Shown: piece after piece, positions 1 to 5,069 of the stretch
Position numbering within the stretch: position 1 is the stretch's first letter
Layout: every line of letters begins with the position of its first letter
DNA from: SVTX01 sp045588675
GTDB lineage: Bacteria > Bacillota > Clostridia > Oscillospirales > CAG-272
Direction: 5' to 3'
Length of the DNA stretch: 13,846 nucleotides
NCBI GenBank assembly: GCA_045588675.1
Contig: JAZNER010000028.1
Location: forward strand, 1-13,846
Translations under genes and position numbers: made by a program
The notes under the pieces: model-generated
What the model was told of the DNA's origin: nothing
Seen by the model: the letters and a program-made list of their open reading frames with translations, nothing else
The model's database searches: none

Positions 1-29
1 GAAAGCACTTTAATCAACTTGTTTTTCAT
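1..29 (-). CDS. Start of a leftward gene, probably exported protein (partial)
   Basis: Read on the minus strand, an ATG at 29-27 follows a near-ideal ribosome binding site, GGAGG at 38-34 with a 4-base gap. The first codons give MKNKLIKVL before the window ends. A Lys-rich start passing into hydrophobic residues is what the n-region of a signal peptide or a membrane anchor looks like, but nine codons cannot prove that. The gene is preceded by a perfect promoter (367-395) and a long structured leader, which argues that it is a real, regulated gene. Its function cannot be seen from here. Confidence 0.7.
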
Positions 30-39
30 TTTTCCTCCA

Positions 40-359
40 TCAAAAAAATGTTTTTTAAGTATTTGGATTTTCGGGGCAAACCCATAAGCCCTATATTCGG
101 AAAATCTCAACCCAGAACCCCCGAGCATTTGTGTGTGAAACAAGCGACGCGGGTTCTCCCATTTGCTTTTATTGTAAATGGGCGACCCTACGTTAATTCG
201 CAGGTCATCGGTGCTTAGATTCTCCGACTATATATAATCAGTGGTTTTCGCACATCAGCCGGGCCCGACTAACGCTCTGAAAAGCCATCAGATTCAAGAT
301 TTATTCAACTTTTAAAGGCAAAAATACAAATAGGCATAGAAAGCCTTTTAAAAGTTTAC
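40..359 (-). promoter_or_regulatory. Long structured 5' leader RNA of unknown class
   Basis: This is the untranslated region between the minus-strand promoter and the leftward ATG at 29, about 320 nt. It contains several helices visible by eye: 66-72 with 100-106, enclosing 74-77 with 88-91; 114-120 with 151-157 (AGAACCC/GGGTTCT); 158-164 with 176-182 (CCCATTT/AAATGGG); 182-185 with 198-201; 208-211 with 224-227; and 242-249 with 279-287 (one bulge). Dense consecutive helices in a leader of this length are typical of riboswitches or other cis-regulatory RNAs. I see no T-box core, no complete B12 box set, and no TPP, FMN or lysine core. Parts of the segment nearest the gene faintly recall the c-di-AMP (ydaO) core, but the invariant GACAGCUAAC end is absent. 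An independent small RNA is also possible. Confidence 0.5.
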
Positions 360-366
360 TGTAGGC

Positions 367-395
367 ATTATAGCACAACTATCAAACAATGTCAA
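367..395 (-). promoter_or_regulatory. Consensus sigma-A promoter, leftward
   Basis: On the minus strand TTGACA (395-390) is separated by exactly 17 bases from TATAAT (372-367). Both hexamers match consensus at all positions. Transcription would begin near 360 and run left through the structured leader into the gene starting at 29. A promoter this strong often goes with control downstream of initiation, which fits the leader. Confidence 0.9.
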
Positions 396-850
396 CAAAG
401 AGCGAATGTAATTTACAATATGTTAACAATTTGGTAAAGCTTACATTTTTTTGCTAAAATGCTTTGCCTGTGCTATATATATAATAATTAAAATGATAGT
501 TTTCGCAATCCTTGTACCGGCTTGCAAACTATTTTGCATCCGCCAAAATCATCAAAATTAATTAAAATTATTCAAAAATCAATGAAATTTGAACAAAAAC
601 AAGCAAAATCGACAGTTTTTTCAGCCTGCTGTGCCACGATATGCGTGTGCAAGCCAACGGTCTTATCATTGAACTCATTATACCACTTTTTCAAAAAAAA
701 TTCAATACCTTTTTTAGTTATTTTTTCATTTTGTTGTGCTTAAATTATGGAAAACTCGGTTTTTTATACCTAATTTACATTTAATTCCATTTTTTGATTT
801 GTTTTTTATCAATGGTTAAAGCTTCTAATTAACATAAAATTCACATAAAA
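396..850. other. AT-rich intergenic DNA, no convincing gene
   Basis: This 455-base stretch separates the leftward leader from the zinc block. A possible rightward promoter is TTGGTA (431-436), an 18-base gap and TAAAAT (455-460) with an extended TG motif just upstream. A 16-base palindrome, TGCAAActatTTTGCA, lies at 523-538. A 73-codon frame opening on TTG at 522 has no ribosome binding site and a low-complexity product, and I do not accept it. I see no RNA gene, insertion-sequence end or attachment site. Confidence 0.5.
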
Positions 851-858
851 ACGACCTA

Positions 859-882
859 TTGGTAAAAAATATCTGCTAAAAT
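859..882 (+). promoter_or_regulatory. Probable promoter of the zinc block (extended -10)
   Basis: TAAAAT at 877-882 is preceded by TG at 874-875, an extended -10 element that can work with a poor -35. No good -35 sits at the right distance; the TTGGTA at 859-864 is too close (12 bases). The same TTGGTAAA ... TGCTAAAATG words recur at 431-461. This is the best promoter candidate upstream of the gene at 982. I see no classical Zur palindrome (TCGTAATNATTACGA type) here. Confidence 0.4.
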
Positions 883-931
883 GTTTTTATCAGACAATAC
901 GACAACAATTATGCAATTAAGCTTATGTCGT

Positions 932-969
932 TACCGCGAAGAGGGTATTCAATGCCTGAATTTGCGGTA
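932..969 (+). promoter_or_regulatory. 5'-UTR hairpin beside the first zinc-block ribosome site
   Basis: TACCGC (932-937) pairs with GCGGTA (964-969), and ATTCA (947-951) pairs with TGAAT (957-961) around a 5-base loop. The outer stem ends one base before the GAAAGG ribosome site (971-976) of the gene at 982. A second inverted repeat, ACGACA/TGTCGT, lies just upstream at about 900-930. The same segment contains a six-codon frame, ATG 952 to TGA 972 (MPEFAV), with GAGGG at 941-945 as a well-spaced ribosome site. Control of translation initiation is inference. Confidence 0.4.
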
Positions 970-981
970 TGAAAGGTTATT

Positions 982-1260
982 ATGAATATTAAATCAAGAA
1001 GAGCTTTGGCTGTCCTTTGCGCGCTTCTTTTGATTGCTTCAGTTTTAGGTTTCTCTTTGCACACAATGCTTTCTCATTCAAGTGAGATCATAAGCCACAA
1101 TGAAACCGAATGTATGCTTTGCTTACTCGGCGAGATGTTTAAAATTACTCTGCCGATTGCAGCAATCCTTGCGCTGATTATGCTTTCGGAATTTAAGCGG
1201 ACACGGGAGAGCTATTACACTCCTATCAGAAAGCCTATTCAAATCCCTATGCTGTGTTGA
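982..1260 (+). CDS. Small His/Cys-containing membrane protein, zinc-operon leader gene
   Basis: The 92-residue product has a basic N-terminus (RR at 6-7), a hydrophobic segment at about 8-26 and a second at about 54-69, so two membrane passes are likely. Between them lies a polar loop with His27, His32, His39, Cys44 and Cys47, the last two as CMLC. That arrangement could bind a metal ion such as zinc. I do not recognise a named family; the layout (helix, His-rich loop, CxxC, helix) recalls small DUF2946-like metal-associated proteins, but I cannot confirm homology. GAAAGG at 971-976 supports the start. It lies 46 bases before znuA on the same strand with no terminator between, so co-transcription and a role in zinc handling are inferred. 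Confidence 0.7.
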   Translation: MNIKSRRALAVLCALLLIASVLGFSLHTMLSHSSEIISHNETECMLCLLGEMFKITLPIAAILALIMLSEFKRTRESYYTPIRKPIQIPMLC

Positions 1261-1306
1261 TACAGTCCTTACCGACTAAATAACACAACGAAAGGAATTT
1301 TGAATA

Positions 1307-2311
1307 ATGAAAAAGTTAATATCTTGCGCTTTGGCAGTGATTTTGCTTCTAACAGGCGCTTTTTACACTGTTTCGTGCACTCGAACCGAGCTTTACAGCG
1401 AGGGAAACGGAGAGCTTAATGTCCTTTGCACGATTTTCGCACCATTCGATTTTGCCAGAAACATAGGCGGTGACAAGGTCACGGTCACGATTTTACAGGA
1501 CAGCGGTGCCGATTTGCACAATTACACGGTTACAAGCGCAACGCTTGAAGCACTTTCAGCCGCAGATGTTTTTATTTATATAGGCGGCGTGTCAGACGAG
1601 GCTTGGGTCGAGAGTGCCATAGAAGCCTCAGGAAACAAGGATTTAATCGCGGTCTGCCTTATGGATCACATTGAACCAATGCATGCAGAGCTTGAAAACG
1701 ACTGGTCTGACTGCTCACACGAGGCTGAGAACTCTCATGAAAGTGATGAAAATCACGACGAAGATCACGAAAATCACGAGCACCACGTCGACGAGCACAT
1801 ATGGAATTCGATAAAGAATGTAAAGCTTATGTGCGAGGCAATTCGCGCCGCTTTTGTCAGGGCTGACAGTGAAAACTCCTTATTTTATAACGAAAATTAC
1901 GGCAAATATCTATCAAAACTTGACGAGCTCGACAACGGCTTTGCCGAAACGGTAGCGAATGCGGATAAGCAAATTCTTGTTTTCGCCGACCGATTCCCCT
2001 TTGTATATCTTATGCACGACTATCGCATTTCTTACACAGCAGCCTTTAGCGGTTGCTCAACAGAGGTCAATGCGAGCTTTGAAACTCAAATAAAGCTTAT
2101 AAACAAAGTAAATGACAGCAACCTCTCCTGCGTGATTACGATAGAGGGAAATAACAAGGATTTAGCCAAGTCTATTTCAAGCGAAACAGGCTGTAAAATC
2201 CTTGAGCTCAATTCGATGCAGTCAGTAAAGCGTGCCGACATAATCGGCGGTGCAGATTACCTTGAAATTATGAGGCAAAACCTTGCCGTGATAAAGGAGG
2301 CGCTGAGCTGA
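1307..2311 (+). CDS. znuA: Zinc ABC transporter substrate-binding lipoprotein (ZnuA/AdcA family)
   Basis: The 334-residue product captures extracellular Zn(2+) and delivers it to the membrane permease. The signal peptide (KK at 2-3, hydrophobic to about 20) ends at Cys24 in TVSC, a somewhat loose lipobox, suggesting a lipid anchor. The cluster A-1 metal-binding fold is shown by GADLHNY (His71), DEHIWN (His164), ADRFPF and TIEG (Glu280). The third classical histidine appears replaced by Asp228 in ADRFPF, a form I recall from clostridial members. Residues 137-164 are a His/Asp/Glu-rich loop typical of zinc rather than manganese binders. GAAAGGA at 1290-1296 supports the start. The TGA stop overlaps the ATG of the ATPase gene (ATGA), so translation is probably coupled. 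Zinc specificity is inferred from the His loop and the neighbours. Confidence 0.93.
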   Translation: MKKLISCALAVILLLTGAFYTVSCTRTELYSEGNGELNVLCTIFAPFDFARNIGGDKVTVTILQDSGADLHNYTVTSATLEALSAADVFIYIGGVSDEAWVESAIEASGNKDLIAVCLMDHIEPMHAELENDWSDCSHEAENSHESDENHDEDHENHEHHVDEHIWNSIKNVKLMCEAIRAAFVRADSENSLFYNENYGKYLSKLDELDNGFAETVANADKQILVFADRFPFVYLMHDYRISYTAAFSGCSTEVNASFETQIKLINKVNDSNLSCVITIEGNNKDLAKSISSETGCKILELNSMQSVKRADIIGGADYLEIMRQNLAVIKEALS

Positions 2312-3021
2312 TGGCACTTATTAGCTGTGAAAACTTAAATCTCGGATATGAAAATAAACCAATTGTTGAGAATTTAACATTTTGTGTAAATTTGGGTGAT
2401 TATCTTTGCATTGTCGGTGAAAACGGCTCGGGAAAGAGCACTCTTATGAGAACGATTTTGCATCTGCAATCACAAATTTCAGGCAAATTAAGCTTTGGCG
2501 ATGGGCTTAAAAGTAGCGAAATAGGCTATCTGCCCCAGCAGACCGCCGCGCAAAAAGACTTCCCCGCTTCAGTTTATGAGGTTGTTCTCTCAGGGTGCTT
2601 AAATAAATGCGGAATTTCCCCATTTTATTCAAAAGCGCAAAAGAAATCGGCGCAAAACAATATGGAAATGCTCGGAATTGCCAATCTTGCTTCCAGATGC
2701 TATCGGGAACTGTCGGGCGGTCAGCAGCAAAGAGTTTTACTTGCTCGCGCCCTTTGCGCTTCATCAAAGCTGATTTTGCTTGACGAGCCTGTGTCGGGAC
2801 TTGACCCGAAGGTTACCGAGGATATGTATTCGGCTATTTCCGAGCTTAACAAGAGCGGAGTGACCGTCATCATGGTCTCGCACGATATAGAAGCTGCCCT
2901 CAAATACGCCACTCACATTCTGCACATTGCTCGCAAGCCCAAATTTTTCGGTAGAGTTGAGGATTATATAAAAAGCGAAGCAGGTTCCGCCTTCCTCAAG
3001 GGAGGTGAGAGAAATGCTTGA
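2311..3021 (+). CDS. znuC: Zinc ABC transporter ATP-binding protein
   Basis: This 236-residue cytoplasmic ATPase drives the znuA/znuB importer. All ABC landmarks are present in order: Walker A GENGSGKST (36-44), Q-loop LPQQ (74-77), signature LSGGQQQR (134-141), Walker B LILLDEP (154-160), D-loop SGLD and switch His191 in VSHD. The length is normal for metal-type ABC subunits. It overlaps znuA by one base and the permease start by eight, the usual tight packing of such operons. The ribosome site AAGGAGG lies inside the end of znuA (2294-2300). Confidence 0.95.
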   Translation: MALISCENLNLGYENKPIVENLTFCVNLGDYLCIVGENGSGKSTLMRTILHLQSQISGKLSFGDGLKSSEIGYLPQQTAAQKDFPASVYEVVLSGCLNKCGISPFYSKAQKKSAQNNMEMLGIANLASRCYRELSGGQQQRVLLARALCASSKLILLDEPVSGLDPKVTEDMYSAISELNKSGVTVIMVSHDIEAALKYATHILHIARKPKFFGRVEDYIKSEAGSAFLKGGERNA

Positions 3022-3853
3022 TAAAATCATTTTTTATTTCTCAAACTACCCAACGATAAGATATTCGACCATAGCGCTTCTGCTGATATCGCTTTGTGCG
3101 GCTCTGCTCGGAGTTATCCTTGTTCTCAAACGCTTTTCTATGATTGGCGACGGTCTTTCACACGTCACCTTCGGGGCGGCATCAATTGCAACGGCTATGG
3201 GTCTTACCACGCCTATCTACATCTCTCTGCCAATTACCGTAATTGCGGCGGTTTTGCTTTTAAAAATCCGTTCAAACACCAAAATTCAAGGTGATGCGGC
3301 AATCGCTATGGTGTCCGCCGGCTCACTCGCCTTTGGATACCTAATATTAAATCTATTCCCGACAAAGACTTCAAGTGTCAGCGGTGACGCCTGCACAACT
3401 CTTTTCGGAAGTGGAATTTTGGGAATTAAGAAGAGTGATGTGTGGGTTTGTGCAATTCTTTCATTTATCGTTTTATTTGTTTTCGTTTTCTTCTACAACA
3501 AAATCTTTGCAATCACCTTTGACGAGGGCTTTGCAACGGCAACAGGCACTCACGCATCATTTTACAACACCTTGGTAGCAATTATTACAGGCGTTATAAT
3601 CGTCGTTGCTATGAACATGGTCGGCGCGCTTCTTATTGCCGCGCTGATTACTTTTCCCGCACTATCCGCTATGAGAGTTTTCAAGACCTTCAAAACCGTT
3701 ATCATATGCTCTGCGGTAATTTCAATCTTTTGCGCAATCATTGGAATTACGGTTTCGCTTATCGTGTCAACTCCTATCGGCTCTACAATCGTTGTTGCCG
3801 ATATGATAGTTTTCGGAATTTTCTCGCTTATCGGCAAGATTTGCAAAAAGTAA
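3014..3853 (+). CDS. znuB: Zinc ABC transporter permease (ABC-3 family)
   Basis: The 279-residue integral membrane protein forms the zinc channel. Hydrophobic segments cover most of the length, with roughly eight passes. The ABC-3 family landmark SMIGDGLSH follows the first helix, and the C-terminal half carries the MNMVGALLIAALITFPALSA block typical of ZnuB/MntB permeases. I chose ATG 3014 because GGAGGTGA (3001-3008) lies 5 bases upstream; an in-frame GTG at 3005 would sit inside that ribosome site. The gene overlaps the end of the ATPase gene, as expected for subunits made in fixed ratio. Confidence 0.93.
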   Translation: MLDKIIFYFSNYPTIRYSTIALLLISLCAALLGVILVLKRFSMIGDGLSHVTFGAASIATAMGLTTPIYISLPITVIAAVLLLKIRSNTKIQGDAAIAMVSAGSLAFGYLILNLFPTKTSSVSGDACTTLFGSGILGIKKSDVWVCAILSFIVLFVFVFFYNKIFAITFDEGFATATGTHASFYNTLVAIITGVIIVVAMNMVGALLIAALITFPALSAMRVFKTFKTVIICSAVISIFCAIIGITVSLIVSTPIGSTIVVADMIVFGIFSLIGKICKK

Positions 3854-3870
3854 ACAGAGGGGTGTATTAA

Positions 3871-4635
3871 ATGAATAAATTATTAATTTTAATTCTCTCA
3901 ATTTTGATCGCAGTAAGCTTTATCGCCTGCGACGGTTCGCAAGGTACAGCGGGTGATAGCAAGGTTGACATTGACTTTACAATAATCGACGACCCCTACA
4001 ACACAATTCTCGGCTTCCATCAGAACCCCGAGGATTTTCAAGGAAAATCAATCGCTATCAAGGCGGGGAGCTCGGTCATTTACAACTTTTCGAAAAACAC
4101 GGTTGATAAAAAGATCATGCTCGGTCTTGACCCTACGGGTTGCTGTAATGCATATTACGAAATCCGCACAAACGACGGAATTTATCCAGACATTTCGCCC
4201 GAAACGACCTTTATAGGTAACTTTACAGAAAACGGCTACATAGAGCTTACAAGCTTCTCATCTCCGTCTGCGCCAACTCCCAAGTACGAGATAGACACGC
4301 TGGATATGAGCGCCGAGGAGCTCAAAAGCTTCATTTTGGAATACAGCTCAAATTATCAGGAGAGCCCAAGCTTTGAAAAAACCGTCAGGGTTTTCGGTCA
4401 TCTTTTAAATCAGGGTGACTACAAATATCTTTTCGGTCTTAATGAAAAAGGTGTTCAAACCTGGGGCATCGAGCTTTACGAGCCTACAGGAGAGTTGATT
4501 TTCCCAACCGTCAGCGGTAATTTCGTAAATCCCGTTGAGATAATCGGCAAGCTTTCGATATATTTTGAAAACGGAATAGCTTACTCCTGCATCACGGTTG
4601 AGCGTGTTTCAAGGGTTGAATGCGTATTCTCATAA
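3871..4635 (+). CDS. Lipoprotein of the zinc operon with internal duplication
   Basis: The 254-residue product starts with a signal peptide ending at Cys20 (FIAC), so it is probably a lipoprotein on the outer face of the membrane. I do not recognise a named family. The body appears to hold two related beta-rich halves, about 55-127 and 168-243. Each has a GKxIxI/EKTVRV strand, a GL-D/N-turn with a Tyr/Trp-rich strand (LDPTGCCNAYYEI versus LNEKGVQTWGIEL), and an IGNFTENG/IGKLSIYFENG strand pair. OB-fold-like domains of the DUF1980/TIGR03943 type have similar strand spacing, including a CC motif, but that is only a suggestion. It begins 17 bases after znuB with a strong GAGGGGTG site and sits before the operon terminator, implying a role in zinc acquisition or zinc-responsive surface function. 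Confidence 0.75.
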   Translation: MNKLLILILSILIAVSFIACDGSQGTAGDSKVDIDFTIIDDPYNTILGFHQNPEDFQGKSIAIKAGSSVIYNFSKNTVDKKIMLGLDPTGCCNAYYEIRTNDGIYPDISPETTFIGNFTENGYIELTSFSSPSAPTPKYEIDTLDMSAEELKSFILEYSSNYQESPSFEKTVRVFGHLLNQGDYKYLFGLNEKGVQTWGIELYEPTGELIFPTVSGNFVNPVEIIGKLSIYFENGIAYSCITVERVSRVECVFS

Positions 4636-4643
4636 CAAGCAAT

Positions 4644-4678
4644 CCCGACACAAAAATATTTGTGTCGGGTCGTTTTTT
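4644..4678 (+). terminator. Rho-independent terminator of the zinc operon
   Basis: CCCGACACAAA (4644-4654) pairs perfectly with TTTGTGTCGGG (4659-4669) around a four-base AATA loop, followed by TCG and six T residues (4673-4678). It lies eight bases after the last zinc-block stop codon and separates this unit from the aromatic operon. Confidence 0.95.
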
Positions 4679-4780
4679 CATTAATTTATCAACTTATGGT
4701 TTTGTTGTAAATATTATGTTGATAATTGCATGGTTTTTCAGACTTAAATTGCACTTTTTCAAAAAACTTTAAAATAACCC

Positions 4781-4809
4781 TTGACAAAAATCCAAGTTAG
4801 TGCTAAACT
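4781..4809 (+). promoter_or_regulatory. Main promoter of the aromatic operon
   Basis: TTGACA (4781-4786) is a perfect -35; 17 bases later TAAACT (4804-4809) matches the -10 at four of six positions and is preceded by TG at 4801-4802 (extended -10). Transcription should begin near 4816, giving a leader of about 255 nt before aroF. That leader contains the attenuation peptide and terminator. Confidence 0.82.
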
Positions 4810-4820
4810 AATAGTAACTT
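4794..4820. promoter_or_regulatory. Candidate operator: nested inverted repeats over the -10
   Basis: AAGTTA (4794-4799) is matched by TAACTT (4815-4820). Inside are TTAGT (4797-4801) with ACTAA (4807-4811), and ACTA-a-TAGT (4807-4815). The repeats cover the -10 and the start site, where a repressor would block initiation. The ACTA/TAGT half-words loosely recall TrpR-type operators. No regulator gene is in the window, so the protein is unknown. Confidence 0.4.
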
Positions 4821-4842
4821 CAATAGAAAGAGGACAAGTATA

Positions 4843-4902
4843 ATGCAGAGCTTTGCGAAGACATACGCATTTTATTACTTTTATTACTATTACGCATTGT
4901 AA
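4843..4902 (+). CDS. Phe/Tyr-rich leader peptide of the aromatic operon attenuator
   Basis: The frame from ATG 4843 to TAA 4900-4902 reads MQSFAKTYAFYYFYYYYAL. Seven Tyr and three Phe make up 10 of 19 residues, and positions 10-17 are an unbroken run of eight aromatic codons using both TAT and TAC. AGAGGA (4829-4834) is a correctly spaced ribosome site, and the start lies about 27 bases after the predicted transcription start. It is followed by mutually exclusive antiterminator and terminator helices, then by aroF. This is the layout of known attenuation peptides such as PheL and TrpL. The peptide itself probably has no function; ribosome position on the aromatic codons would report charged tRNA-Tyr and tRNA-Phe. 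It shares no sequence with its enzymatic neighbours and is easily missed because of its length. Function is inferred from architecture. Confidence 0.88.
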   Translation: MQSFAKTYAFYYFYYYYAL

Positions 4903-5007
4903 TATAGTAAAGGTGATTTTTGCTGTGCAAAGCGAAGCGGAACAATTCCGCCCAATAGCGATTTATACTTTATGTAAATCCGAACACTTAGCAGTAGTAA
5001 AACACCT
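4850..5007 (+). promoter_or_regulatory. Attenuator RNA: alternative pause and antiterminator helices
   Basis: The antiterminator pairs 4911-4927 with 4985-5007 through AGGTG/CACCT, TTTT/AAAA, TGCT/AGCA and GTG/CAC, 16 pairs in all with small bulges and one five-base internal loop. It consumes most of the terminator stem. A competing early helix pairs GCTTTGC (4850-4856, inside the leader ORF) with GCAAAGC (4927-4933), overlapping the edge of the antiterminator strand. A small local hairpin, GCGGAA/TTCCGC (4937-4951), and GATTTA/TAAATC (4960-4980) lie between. A ribosome stalled at 4870-4893 would disrupt the early helix and leave 4911-4927 free. A ribosome at the stop codon (4900) would cover about 4911-4915 and favour termination. 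Pairings were read by eye; energies were not computed. Confidence 0.78.
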
Positions 5008-5025
5008 GCTCGTGTTCGTTTTTTT
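4981..5025 (+). terminator. Attenuator terminator upstream of aroF
   Basis: CGAACAC (4981-4987) pairs with GTGTTCG (5012-5018), extended inward by AGCAG (4990-4994) with CTGCT (5006-5010), then seven T residues (5019-5025). It lies 44 bases before the aroF start, within the transcript rather than at its end, so it must be conditional for the operon to be expressed. Confidence 0.92.
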
Positions 5026-5069
5026 ATTTTCTCATTTCACAATCTTCAAATCGAAAGGATTTTTCAAAA

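Noticed and set aside
40..360. Cobalamin or c-di-AMP riboswitch assignment for the minus-strand leader
   Set aside because: The B12-box-like AAGCACCGATGACCTGC lacks the preceding GGUG-AAUCC/GCCACUG order. The c-di-AMP-like part lacks the conserved GACAGCUAAC end. I keep it as unclassified.
522..743. 73-codon plus-strand frame starting with TTG
   Set aside because: No ribosome site, very AT-rich, product low in complexity, and it lies in a clearly intergenic stretch with palindromes.
3005..3013. GTG start at 3005 for znuB
   Set aside because: It lies inside the GGAGGTGA ribosome site; ATG 3014 is correctly spaced from it.
4839..4844. TATAAT just before the leader ATG, considered as the -10
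   Set aside because: No -35 at a suitable distance, and it overlaps the leader start codon; the promoter at 4781-4809 has a perfect -35.
4816..5069. T-box riboswitch before aroF
   Set aside because: No T-box sequence (UGGNACCGCG type) or specifier-loop layout is visible; the leader is short and contains the aromatic peptide.
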